This document shows positions 21,828 through 32,442 of a stretch of DNA of 64,000 bases, in pieces. Positions within the stretch are counted from its first letter, which is position 1, and each line of letters opens with the position of its first letter. The position numbers and the translations under genes are program-made. Origin of the DNA: Arthonia radiata (taxonomy: Eukaryota; Ascomycota; Arthoniomycetes; Arthoniales; Arthoniaceae); NCBI GenBank assembly GCA_002989075.1, contig PSQN01000017.1, positions 2,859,453-2,923,452 on the forward strand. The letters are read 5' to 3'. The notes beneath the pieces were generated by a model. That model saw only the letters and a program-made list of their open reading frames with translations. It ran no database searches and was not told where the DNA came from.

Positions 21828-24598
21828 TTACACTCCTTGGCAAGGTGGGTCTCGTTTCCCGGATAGATGTATGGGTTCATACAGATTGTATCACTATGGC
21901 TGTTGGCGTTGAGCGGGTATCCAATCGGGTACCTTGCGAGGATGGGCTGATGCGCGGGAATGTCACTGGGAAACGAGATCGAGAAACCAAGGGCTGGACT
22001 CGTATCTAAAGATTGTCACGATAGCGATGTGGACAAATTGTCGTCGAGAGGAGCAACGGCCGTTGTCCTGGCAATACGAAGATTTACCCACTCATTCAAC
22101 CGACCTGTGCTATGCTTATCTACCCGTGTGTACACGCCTATGGTGCTGGTGCTCGTCACCGCTTCCATCAGTCTTTCACGTAACCGGCGCGCCTGCTACA
22201 GGAGAATCATCGCTTACTCCTCGATGTGTAAAAGTCCGTGTACCAACGCGCTGCTGCTCTAAACGAGTGCTTCAGCTTTAGATGTGTTCGGTTCTCTCAC
22301 CCTTTCCTTCTTAAAGACATGATCAATACTTCAGATTAGCAAATTCGATTTGCTCGAAGACTCGAATTTAGCATTGCTTCCTTGCATTCGAGGCCCAACA
22401 ACGAACATTCTCATCAGGCATCCAAGCCAGCGTGTAGTGCTCATGCCTGATTTGCGAAGCTTGCGTGCGGTCCTGCTGCCAAACAGCATCTGGGGTTGGG
22501 CACAGCAGTATCAGAAGGAACGCCAGCGAATGTCCATGCCCGACACGTATCCTTTCACAGTCTCGGCGGGAGTTGGCAAGCACGAAATACCACGGAAAAC
22601 GAACAGTAAGTAAACGGATTCGCCCAGGCTGTCTACTTGAGCTGCTAGCAAAGTGACAGGGAAATTCTCCTGCAAATCGTGCACTTGTCTGAATCATGCG
22701 GCTGCTCTGGCGTGGGAGCGGGTCGTCGGAGTTGTGGTTCCTGGGTGCAGCGCTGCCTCCACGACTCTGGCTACGATGTCCTCGCTAGCCAACATGGCTG
22801 TAGTCGTGTAGAGCTACGGGACCAACATGGTACGATTCTGAGCCAGATGTTGGACTTCTGTTCACACGGGAAGGATTCTTTTCTCCAGTCATGTTATAAC
22901 ACATATAGCACACAACACGCACCTACAACGTCCCCAATTGTGCAAGCAGTCGGCGCAAGCGACCGCCTCCGTGTACAAACTTGATTCAAGACCAACAGTA
23001 ATCCTGCATGCTTAAATCGCGCGTGACTGCTGAGATTTGAGATATCTACCCCTGACTAGGACCAAAATAATTCACATCCAGCAGCTTGGACATCCCCATG
23101 AAACGACAGATCTGCTGCAACATTGCAACCTCGTACGACCACGTGAGCGTGATGAGATGAGGCACTTTATGCAGTGCTGTTCACGCCTGCAACGGCCAGA
23201 TGATGAGGTCACGACATCACATCACACTCGGCAAATGAGCGACCTGGGCATGGTCCCTGCGCAGCCATGGTTCTGCAATCTGCTGCTGGTCTGGTAATCT
23301 GCCGGGTTAAAGTTGTGGCCGAGGGTATTTGGAAGGCACAAGCTCTCAAATGTTGCGCATGCTGGCGATCAGATGACAACAACAACACGCGTGGATGTGA
23401 TCGAGATACGGACGTAATCGGGGAGATGGAGAGAGATGAGGCTCAAGGATCTCTCGCTTAACGTTGCTGTCACGCTGTTGTTCTTTCAATAAAGCAGGGA
23501 TCAGGGCGGGAACTTGGAGCTGCGCCTTACTCGCTCACACAAAGCTCCGAAGTTGCCCATTAGGGTTTGGGAGGGCCGAGGGGCTCCCGAGCGCTGCAGC
23601 TGAAAACAGCAGATAGAGTGTGGCTGGCCGTTGGGATGAGCTGGCAGTTGACCACAGGCAAGCGAGATGGCTTGTTTATGCTTATGCGGATCAGCAGCGT
23701 TCACTGGTCGACACTGTTGTGAAGCATGATGAGACTTCTGTCGTAGCCAGCAAGGGCGAGTAACTATCTTCATGCGATCTGCGAATTGATTGAGCCTGGT
23801 ACTACCATGGTCGTGTTTCAGGAAAGAAGCTTCTTGCGGGGATGCAAGGCGAGATTGCGAACCCGAGTTGAGGCAGTACAAGCTGCCAAGTGACGTGGTA
23901 CAGCAGGAGGCCGAAAGAGCGACTAAAGGAGCATTAGAGCGGGCGTAGATTCTTAATGACAAGGAGTATCTCCAATATCGGGGGATGACCGGGCTGCCGG
24001 GCACTGGGAGATGAGAGATTCCCGTCGTGAGAGTTCGTGAGATTGAAGGTAGTGTGTCTTTTAGCGCATAAGAGGGGCAGAGACTCGACGGTGATTGGCT
24101 GTACTTCCACTGGCGTCAGATTGCCCAACAATCAATGTAAGGGACCTCCTCTGACCAGTCTAGTGGCCCAATAAAGCTGTCTGAACAACCAAGGGAACGC
24201 AAACCGCCAGCGGAACTCTCACCGGTGGGCCAACCCGCCCAAGACTTCATCAAAACTCCTTCTCTTCTCCTCTCCTTCTTCACTCTTCACGCCTCGCACC
24301 CTGCGATCAGTGTCGGTCACCTCTGTATGCGTGCGAGTCTCCCCGCTTCGAGCTCAACGTCACCGAGTCAAGCTCTGCAGTTTTGCTGCAAGTGATTCAG
24401 CCTCAACTTCTCAACCTCAAAGAGCAGAGTTCGTTCTCGAGTGCATCTCTCAACGCTTCGTCTCGAGTCTGAGAGCTGCATCTCGAGTCTTCATCTCGAG
24501 TCTTCTCACCTCAGCTCTCGAGTCTCGAGTTTCGCGTCAAGCTTCAAGCTTCAAGCATCAACCTCACGTGTGCAGCACTTCGCTTCTTACTCCCAACA
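21828..24598. other. Gene-poor stretch between kinase and receptor genes
   Basis: About 2.8 kb in which I recognise no gene. Several short frames exist on both strands without motifs. The last 300 bases are pyrimidine-rich and end in a cluster of CTCGAGT repeats, described separately, directly upstream of the receptor start codon. Confidence 0.45.
24434..24560. repeat. Short direct repeats (CTCGAGTCT and CAAGCTT) in the receptor leader
   Basis: Six copies of TCGAGT, most of them within CTCGAGTCT, lie between 24434 and 24532. Three closely spaced copies of TCAAGC follow at about 24537-24556. Spacing is irregular (10-25 bases), so this is a degenerate tandem array rather than a simple microsatellite. 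It ends about 40 bases before the start codon, in the presumed 5' untranslated region. Whether it binds a regulator cannot be told from sequence. Confidence 0.7.
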
Positions 24599-25713
24599 AT
24601 GGCGTCTGCAATGGCCGGTGTGCAATTGCCAGACGATCTCTACGCCAACAAGAGCTACAAGCTCATCATCACCACGGTTGTGTCTCTCATCCTTGCCACC
24701 CTGGGTATCGCCGGCCGCTTCACCGCTCGCTGGCTCTGCCGCAAGCGTCTCGAGCTCAATGACTACTTCATCATCCTTGGCTTCGTGAGTTCCCATGTCA
24801 TCGAAATGTCGACTTACGGCCTCGCTAACCCACCTTATAGACCATCAAGCTCGGCTTCACCATTCTCTCGTCGCTGCTCATCACTTACGGTATCGGCCAG
24901 CACATCTACATTCTCAGCCCGGGGCAAATTACCTCCTTCCTCAAAGCCATCTGGACCGGTTCCTTCCTCTACGCGCCTACCATCACCTTCATCAAGCTCT
25001 CCATTCTCTCGCTCTACTATGTCGCCTTTCCATCGCGCTTTATGAAAGTGTCGGTCTGGTTCATTGCTGGCATCACTGCAGCTTGGGGTGTCGCTCTGTG
25101 TCTCACCGGTCTCCTCGCTTGCATTCCCATCGAGAAGGCGTGGACCCCCACGATGGAAACCGGCCATTGCATCAACCAGCACGCCTACTACTGGGCCCTG
25201 CAGATCCCTAACATCATCACCGATTTCATGATCTGCTTCCTGCCGTTCCGCGACATCTACATGCTGCACTTGCCACGGGCACAGCTCCTTCAGATTGCCG
25301 GCGTCTTGTCACTAGGTCTCATCACGTGCGCCATCGACATCGTCCGTCTCGTCATCTTCCTCGACCTGCCGCAGAGCATGGACGTCACTTGGGTCAATCT
25401 CACGGGTGCCATGTGGCTCGACCTGGAAGCTAGTATCGCGCTCCTCTGCGCTTGTCTGCCGGTGATGCGCCCTCTCTTGCACCCAGCTCGCTTCTACCGC
25501 GCCAATCGCAGCCGCCATGCCACCACCACTGTCAGCGACGGCGGCGAACACGGCTACGAGGAGGTCCGCAGCCAGAGCAAAGGAGGTGAGCCCGAAGCCG
25601 TCGAGATGGGCAGCCGTAGCGGCACTTCTAGCAGCGGCAAGATGCGCATGAGCGGCGGCAGCGACACGCTTGCCACGGACGGCCACACCAAGGCCTACCA
25701 CTACAAGGCGTAA
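24599..25713 (+). CDS. Fungal rhodopsin-domain membrane protein (PTH11-like)
   Basis: This is a seven-helix integral membrane protein of the fungal rhodopsin-domain family, related to PTH11-type receptors. Exons 24599-24784 and 24841-25713 join in phase 0 (56-base intron, GTGAGT to TATAG) and give 352 residues. Features include a first helix at about residues 20-40, the family motif GRFTARWLCRKRLELNDYF after it, a long second loop with the conserved LSILSLYYVAF helix, cysteines near the third and fourth loops (LACIPIEKAW; GHCIN), and a last helix LEASIALLCACLPVMRPLL. A cytosolic tail of about 85 residues is rich in Ser, Gly and Glu. There is no CFEM domain at the N-terminus, so it is not a classical Pth11. 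The ligand is unknown. Confidence 0.85.
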
Positions 25714-26812
25714 GAATACGCGCTCTACGTCGCCGAGGTGGAAGATTGTATGTGGCGACAGAATGGAGAAGAGTAGTGTCATATCAGCATGTGGCCGCAC
25801 GATTGAACGAAAAGTCATGTTCTCAAGACGTTTGTCATGGGAGCCATCACGGGAGGAACTCTGCTATGCTCTATACCACTTGCATGGTTTCGTATGTATA
25901 ATTAGTTGCATCGCACTGCAACGCGACTCACGGAAGCTCGCGGCAGTTTCGCAGGAGAGATAACAATCATGAAGCCTCAGTGGCTACTTCTACATCAACG
26001 TCTGTCTTTCTGCTCGCGGCTGTTCTCGCCTTCTCTGACTCTTTCGTGGGAACCCTTTCGACACGACTCTGCGGTTCTGCACTCATACGACGCGTGCTTA
26101 CCCATTTTATTGCTCTCTTCAACAACATGCAGCGAACCACCCTACCTGAATATTACGCAACCAGGCCCCCTTGGAGTCCAGTCTCTAAACTAAAACCAAC
26201 GACGTGGACATCACCAATCTGGCTCCGAAGCCTTCATATCTGGCTCGCACGGATCAGACCAAGCGATCTATCTAACGAAGAGCTCACGCATGCCTTCCCC
26301 ACTGCGATGCTCTTCCGCGGCTCATCCTCACACCCAAAATCTCCGCCAAGCACCCCATCTGCGCTAAAAACTAGCTTCCTGGCCCAAGCTCAAAAACAAC
26401 AAATCCACTCTCACAGCAGCATCCTCAACGCTACCTATTTGAAACCCTTCTCATCAATATCTAGGTGGGAACAGATGCGAGGGAGGTAAGTACATATTAT
26501 TATCGTCGCTGCTAGAGGCGCAACGAGTTTCACCCCAATGCAAAGATACGCTAGCAATATAGCGCCCGCTCTAGCGCGTCAAAGGCTTGGCCCATCTCAT
26601 CTCGTCTTGGGTGAAGAGGCAGATGGACGCCTTGACGCGTCTAGAGTCTTACGTGAGATCGCGGCTAGTCAGGAAGACTCACACGCATTCATGCATATTA
26701 GCCCTCGTTGAATAGCTAGCATATTCCGCACCTACCTCCCTAGAGACTCTCCTCAACCGAAGTCCTCCCACCACCCTTCCACATCCCCTTCACTCCAACC
26801 CCCCCCACCACG
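25714..26812. other. Intergenic, possible small unsupported gene
   Basis: About 1.1 kb. A plus-strand frame across 25980-26489 has an internal ATG near 26127 and ends close to a good donor (GAG/GTAAGTAC at about 26486). It could be the first exon of a small gene, but I recognise no family and see no convincing second exon. A pyrimidine-rich run just before 26813 is the likely promoter of the next gene. Confidence 0.35.
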
Positions 26813-27793
26813 ATGGACTCCCTCCGCGCGCACTACACAACCCTCACGCGCACCACCCTCCCCGCCTGCGCTAAATCCCGTGATCCTGCTCAACCGCATT
26901 GGCCCGTCCACCTCGACCACTGCTTCGCGCGCATCATCCTCGACAACGCCGTGGGTGTCGACCGGCCCTGGACTGACGTGCTGAAGAAGCCTGCGACGCA
27001 GAATATGAGTGAAGCGCAGTTACGGAAAGCGGTTGAGCTGGGCGAGGCGATTAGTAGGGGTGAGAGGGATTTGGTGGAGTTGGATGAGTGGAGTATGAGC
27101 GTGAGGGGGAAGAGCAAGGGTGGGAAGAGGAAGGCTGCGTATAATGATGGCGGGAGTGTGGGTAAGAGGGCGAAGACCGAAGACGAAGCACAACAGCACG
27201 AGCAAAGTAGAGACCATAAGCGAAAAGAACAGCAACCCCGACCATTCGATGAAAGATCGAAGGAGAGAGTGAAGACAGAGGCGCACGAGCAGACTCCGCA
27301 GGCACGGACGCCAAAAAAGCAACCCGACATACCAGCCCGCGACTCCAAAGACACCTCCACAACCCTCACAACATCTACAACCACACCAACCACACCAACC
27401 TCCCTCCCTACAATCCGCGAAAAGATCAAGTCCCACCCCACACTCACCCCGTTCCGCCGCCGCACCCTCCTCCTCCTCACGCAAGTCCCCCGGGGGCGCT
27501 ACACAACCTACCAAGCGCTCGCGGACGGGCTCACGCGGACCTCGCCGACTCTCACAGGTGGCAAGAAGTCCTGCGCGCGCGCGATCGGCAGCGCGATGCG
27601 GAATAACCCCTTCGCGCCGCTGGTGCCGTGTCATCGGTGTTTGGCGAGTGACGGGAAGTTGGGCGGTTTCGGGGGCGTGTGGATTGAGGAGAGTGAGAAT
27701 GCGAGGGTGAAGCGGAGGCTGTTGAGGGAGGAGGGGGTGAGGTTTGATGGGAAGGGGAGGGTTGTGGGAGGGCCGTTTAGGGAGTTTACGTGA
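26813..27793 (+). CDS. MGT1: O6-alkylguanine-DNA alkyltransferase with N-terminal extension
   Basis: This is a suicide DNA repair protein that takes alkyl groups from O6-alkylguanine onto a cysteine. It is a single exon of 326 residues. The C-terminal third (about 195-320) is the methylguanine methyltransferase domain: TLLLLTQVPRGRYTTYQALA, the helix-turn-helix region with the arginine-finger-like SCARAIGSAMRNNPF, and the active site VPCHRC (acceptor Cys273) followed by GKLGGFGG. The first 90 residues form a separate conserved-looking block (HWPVHLDHCFARIILDNAVG, then LVELDEWSMSVRGK). I have seen this block in other fungal repair and acetyltransferase-like proteins but cannot name it. A basic, low-complexity Lys/Thr-rich linker joins the two and probably holds a nuclear signal. 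The gene converges with CRT10, 125 bases apart. Confidence 0.88.
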   Translation: MDSLRAHYTTLTRTTLPACAKSRDPAQPHWPVHLDHCFARIILDNAVGVDRPWTDVLKKPATQNMSEAQLRKAVELGEAISRGERDLVELDEWSMSVRGKSKGGKRKAAYNDGGSVGKRAKTEDEAQQHEQSRDHKRKEQQPRPFDERSKERVKTEAHEQTPQARTPKKQPDIPARDSKDTSTTLTTSTTTPTTPTSLPTIREKIKSHPTLTPFRRRTLLLLTQVPRGRYTTYQALADGLTRTSPTLTGGKKSCARAIGSAMRNNPFAPLVPCHRCLASDGKLGGFGGVWIEESENARVKRRLLREEGVRFDGKGRVVGGPFREFT

Positions 27794-27918
27794 AGCGGTG
27801 GAAGTGTGTTGGAGGCATGACTTTGAAATGATTGATGGTCGTTGGCTGGAGCAGCTGCCCGTTTCGCGGTGATAGTGAATATCAAGCGCACGCTATGATA
27901 CAACACCACTGAGAAGCT

Positions 27919-30778
27919 TCACACGTAAAGGTCTTCCACGCCGCTCACGCCTAGCTCAGCGTCATCCTCGCCTCTCCGCCAGATCTCGTAGGCTAGGATT
28001 GCCTCGTCTCTGAACAGCAGCAGCACTCGCCACGTTCTTCCCGCCTTCGCACCTTCTTCCACCGCGCCGTTCATCTGGCCTTGCACGGGACCGGCCGCGA
28101 CTCCGCTCAGTGGAAATGCTGGGCGCTGCCCCCTGCGCTCCTGCTTCGGGGTCGGCAAAATGGCGTCCAATCGCATCGTGTAGAGCACCTCCTCGGACAA
28201 AGGTGTGAGGTGGCTGTCCCGTACGGCGTGCAGCGTTAGTACTGCTACTCGGCCCTTTGGACTACCAGCCAGAATCACACCAAGCTCTGGAATGTACTGC
28301 GTATAATTCAAACGATCGACATGGAAGTAGTGATCCTGCCATTCGATCGGGACCTCTTGATCGAGCGGGTCGTCAAGGGTGGTGAAGGGGTGTTGACGCG
28401 ACAACAGCTCGAGCCGGGGGGACTGAAAGAGACACATCGACTGTGGACGGGTGAGGAAGATCGGGGACTGCTTCGGTGCGCTTTCGATGTTAGGTGTAGG
28501 ATTACTGACCCAGAGGTTGGTGCTCGGGTTCGGCCAGTGTGGACGCCATGAGTGCTGGGTACTACCAGTGGCATTTTGGAGATTGCTAATCGTGCACTGG
28601 TATGGCTCCAGACGGGCATCGCGTGGGCGCAGGTAGGGTGTCGCTGGACATGGCGGGTGACTGCGCGGCGGTATGGGTGGCGAGATAGTTCCATTGAAGA
28701 GCCTATGATGTGAAGTGTCAGCGCTAAACGCTGCAATTTGGAAGTGCCTGCAGGCAAGGAGGATGTCGCTCAAGAGGGCAGGTCTGGAGCGGCGGTAACA
28801 GATCGGTCGGAGCCTTCGAGGAGACTCCAGTATGCAGTAGGTGGAGACTCGACGCTCACCTACAATTCAAGTGATCAGTAGCATTCTCAACAGTCCTTAA
28901 TTCTTGGAAAATTCGGGCTCGACAAACTCGTACTGGCAGCGACGGCGTTTTCGCCGCCGAAAACACCACTGCTGAGGCTCTCTACTCACCTGGGACTGCT
29001 TTCGCTACCATCCGACCACTCTGTGACGGAAGCTTCGACTGAATCTTGGTCACCGTCCACACTTTCATGTGGAGTAGTCTCTCCTGTTGGACTATCGTCT
29101 TCGCCAGGCGTAGAAAGCGGTCGCCAGGCTTCTGTCCTCTCATCCATGCTTTGGTGACCGGCAACAATAACTGCACTAAGCTCTTCTTTCTTTTGCATCT
29201 CTGCATAGAACACTGATCGGGGCCGAAACGCTTTGTTTGGCGGAGCTGTACGGAATGACCTACTATCAAGCCAATGCGCAGCCCAGCCCGAGTTGGAGAG
29301 GGGGTCATCTTCAGATGCAGGCTTGAACGCTCTCACGGGAGCGCGGTCGTGGACGTCCCAGACGATGAGACAACCATTAATGTCTGCGGATACCAAGAAG
29401 CGGCCATCAGGATCCTCATCCGTATTGCAAAAAGAGACGGTGGGTATATTACTCCCATGTCCCTCAAGAAGCACGCAGACGTCCCGTGTCCTTCGAGTGA
29501 TGTAAATCTGGTCCTTCTGGGGCGAGTTGCGTGAGAACAGATGCCAGCCTGCTTGCAATCGGTCAGCAAAGAGCACCACGTGGGAGATGTATCCTGACAA
29601 TCTCATGGCTCAAGGCTTGAGTATCAGAGTCACACGAGCACGCTGATATGTGCTGCAGCACCAATATGAAGCGTCAGTGCGCTGACATACCACCAGGTGC
29701 GAATACATCATCTGAGATCCATTCCTCGTCAAGAAGTTTCGATGAATTGTCTTCGAACCTCTGTCTGCATGGTGCAGAGTAAGTTCTGGATGAAGGTCAG
29801 CCCGCGCCATTGCTGGCCATGCTAAGCAGGTAGCTGAACGGAACAATAAGCTCGTAGGAAATGGACATGCGTCCCAAAGTATCGCGTGTTCTTTGGGTGA
29901 TCCTATTGTATATCATCGGTCTTGAAAGGGCACTGAAGACGTGCACTCCTTGAGCTCCGATGCTCATGCATTACTGGGTGGTTTGGAGTCTGTTGCTCTC
30001 TATAACCTCCGTTGACTTGCCATGGTGGTGCGAGCCTAACACTGCGCTCCTCGAGGACAAACAGATTGCATCAGGTGCAACAGCAAGGCAGGAAAGCATA
30101 TATAACTCACCGGTCTTCAACACCCCTGGAGTCTCTGTTCAATGCAAAGGCAAACACAGTGATAACGTGAGTATTTGCGCTGATCGCGATCATGCGTGCC
30201 TTCGTATGAATAGCAAGACCCCAAGCGCTCATTCCAATGTTGACGTGAAAGAAAGGTCGAACATCATGGTCCATAGCAACGGTTGAATTTTCGGTCGCCT
30301 GAGTCCTCTTGACAGCTTTGGCTACCGCGTCAGTATAGAATGCCAGAACATCGCCATCGTCACAAGAACATAGGATGATCTCCTGATCGCCGAGCTGTCC
30401 TATAATGAGGTGATTGACAGAATGCGGTCGGTCATGCCTGAGCGTTCCACGAAGTCGCGGTGCCGTAACTGGTAAGCCGATAATCAAGGGCGCGTCGCCA
30501 GGTACTTGCTGATCTGAATATCGTGGCTCGAATACATGCAGCTCATCTTGATATGCAACCACGTATAGATTGTGGCAGTGAGACAATGCAGTGAGATTGT
30601 TACGCCACCCCTCAAGCTGCTTTTCTCGCCGGACACGGCGTCTGCTTCCATCATTTTGCACAGAAGTGCTTGCGATAAAGGGTTCTTGATACTTCCTCCG
30701 CCTGAACTTGCGACGGACGTCTTTGGCTCTTGATTTGGAGGCGTACTCTGGTGATAGCATTGGCGATGATGAGCTCAT
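27919..30778 (-). CDS. CRT10: Crt10-like WD-repeat protein
   Basis: In yeast Crt10 modulates transcription of ribonucleotide reductase genes; in filamentous fungi the family is little studied. I model exons 30778-30111, 29785-29691, 29593-28990 and 28783-27919, which join in frame to 743 residues. The first intron (325 bases) is long for this genome and may hide another exon. The N-terminus is basic (RRKFRRRKYQEPF), as in the family. WD-like blades follow, for example LLEGHGSNIPTVSF and FLVSADINGCLIVWDVHD. A long acidic, Ser-rich linker precedes the C-terminal block NYTQYIPELGVILAGSPKGRVAVLTL, the most family-specific part, and the end LLFRDEAILAYEIWR. The family call rests on that block and the blade order; function here is inferred. 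Its 3' end faces the alkyltransferase gene. Confidence 0.75.
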
Positions 30779-31286
30779 GACTGTAGCGATGATTCACATT
30801 TGCTTTTAGGACTGTGATTACGATTACAAGGTGGGACGAATTTCATGAAATGCAGATGAAGCTAATGCAATTGCCCGGAAAGAGCATTGCGGTGGCGCTT
30901 GCACCATTTCTGGTCATGTAAAATTACTGTATAAGGTGGTGGAGTATAGCCACCATCGAGAGCAGGGCAGGCAATGGGAGCCACCAAAAGTCCTTCGTCG
31001 ACTTGTATGCCGTGCAATAAAGCCTCCATATCATCGTTGTTCGGTTACGCTAGCAATACCGTATTCCCGTGGCCATGCCTGCAGCATCATTAGAGTTAAG
31101 CTTAGGCTCACGAAGTCTCCTTTCAACGAAGCTGCGTGCACCGCCAGGAGGTATGCGTGGTTTGCCGGTCGGCTGTTCGAGGAGGATGGACATAAACTCG
31201 TATCGGAAACCACCTCTGGTGTTGATGCGCCGGATGAACGCCGGATGAATGAGCTGTAAGTCGCGCGTGCGCTTGTTACACTTTCA
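30779..31286. other. Intergenic: CRT10 promoter
   Basis: This 508-base stretch lies between the start of CRT10 and the stop of the TIM-barrel gene, both minus strand. It should hold the CRT10 promoter. A plus-strand frame at 30936-31259 has no recognisable motif. Confidence 0.4.
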
Positions 31287-32126
31287 TCATCTGCTCAGAG
31301 TGATATTCTTGAATTCTCTTGTCACATCCTCGATCGCCTTCTCCGCTGGCAGCCGCTCCATGCTGCTAGCCCCGTAGAAACCATCAATACTCTTACATCT
31401 CTCAATAACATACCTAGCGTCCTCAGGCTTAGCAATGGGTCCACCGTGACATAAGACAATGATGTCCTTGTTGACAGTCCTCGCTTCTTGCTCAATCTCC
31501 TTGATGAGCTCGACGCTTTGGTCAAGCGTCTTTCCAGTCTTAGCACCTATGCCAGAACTGGCCGTAAGGCCCATATGTGCCACCAGTACATCCGCACCAA
31601 CCTCAACCATCTGTCTAGCTTCCTCTTTGTTAAAGACGTACGGAGTCGTAAGCATGCCCTCCTTCCTGGCTAGCCTTACCATCTCCACCTCAGTATCGTA
31701 GCCCATGCCGGTCTCCTCCAGGTTCTGCCGAAACGTGCCATCAATCAAGCCAACCGTAGGAAAGTTCTGCACGCCCGCGAAACCCATATCCTTGAGCCGA
31801 CGCAGAAAGCGCGGGATGTCGCAGAATGGATCTGAAGCGCACACACCGGCGAGGACGGTAGTGTCTTTGATGAGTGGTAACGTCTCAGATGCCATGGATA
31901 CGACAACATCGTTTGCGTTGCCGTATGGCATCAGTCCTGCCAGTGAGCCGCGACCAGCCATGCGATAGCGGCCGGAGTTGTATAGGATGATGAGATCGAT
32001 ACCTCCAGCGGCTGCGGATTTGGCGGACAGGCCAATCCCTGCGCCTCCGCCGACGATGATCTTGCCATTTGCTTTTGTTTGTTTGAGCCGAGCTAGAGCT
32101 TCTTCTCGATTTGAGGGACGTGACAT
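31287..32126 (-). CDS. TIM-barrel protein (C-terminal half of Tm-1 type)
   Basis: This is a single-exon protein of 279 residues with a TIM-barrel fold of the PEP-mutase/isocitrate-lyase-like class. It contains [21 protein letters not shown] near the start, the [21 protein letters not shown] loop, [19 protein letters not shown] and [13 protein letters not shown]. In plants this domain is fused behind a UPF0261 domain in the tomato virus-resistance protein Tm-1 and its relatives. In bacteria and fungi the two are usually separate neighbours. Here the UPF0261 gene starts 316 bases away on the opposite strand, so the pair can be co-regulated. The cellular reaction is unknown; the fold and conserved loops suggest a small-molecule enzyme. 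Length and start ([16 protein letters not shown]) match the family. Confidence 0.85.
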   Translation of the reverse strand: MSRPSNREEALARLKQTKANGKIIVGGGAGIGLSAKSAAAGGIDLIILYNSGRYRMAGRGSLAGLMPYGNANDVVVSMASETLPLIKDTTVLAGVCASDPFCDIPRFLRRLKDMGFAGVQNFPTVGLIDGTFRQNLEETGMGYDTEVEMVRLARKEGMLTTPYVFNKEEARQMVEVGADVLVAHMGLTASSGIGAKTGKTLDQSVELIKEIEQEARTVNKDIIVLCHGGPIAKPEDARYVIERCKSIDGFYGASSMERLPAEKAIEDVTREFKNITLSR

Positions 32127-32442
32127 GGCGTGCTGCTTAAAGTCGTTGGACTGTCTTTGATCTTTTCCAGTCCTCCGCTAAATGAAGACTGGTTATATTA
32201 GACTATTCTTGTTTGCCGCAGGGAGGCTTGCTGAGTTGGCTGCTAAAAGGTAGGAGTACGTACATTTCGGTTTATTGCCCCACTGACGTAATGACAGAGC
32301 ATTCAAGCTGCTCAGAAGAACAGTCCGGCTTTCTTCGCTGTCTGATGCTCATCGAGAGGCTAGCGCATTGTTGTTTGAGGCGAGCTGGGCTGACAAAGAT
32401 CGCCATCCAAGCACTTCGTAGACAAGCCAGGCTTTATCGACT
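32127..32442. promoter_or_regulatory. Bidirectional promoter of the Tm-1-type gene pair
   Basis: This 316-base spacer separates the start codons of the TIM-barrel and UPF0261 genes. It contains TGACGTAA at 32284-32291, a CRE/ATF-like palindrome variant of the kind bound by bZIP proteins. A bZIP-like regulator gene lies just past the UPF0261 gene (33882-35273). The site is seen; its use is inference. No clear TATA box was assigned. Confidence 0.5.
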
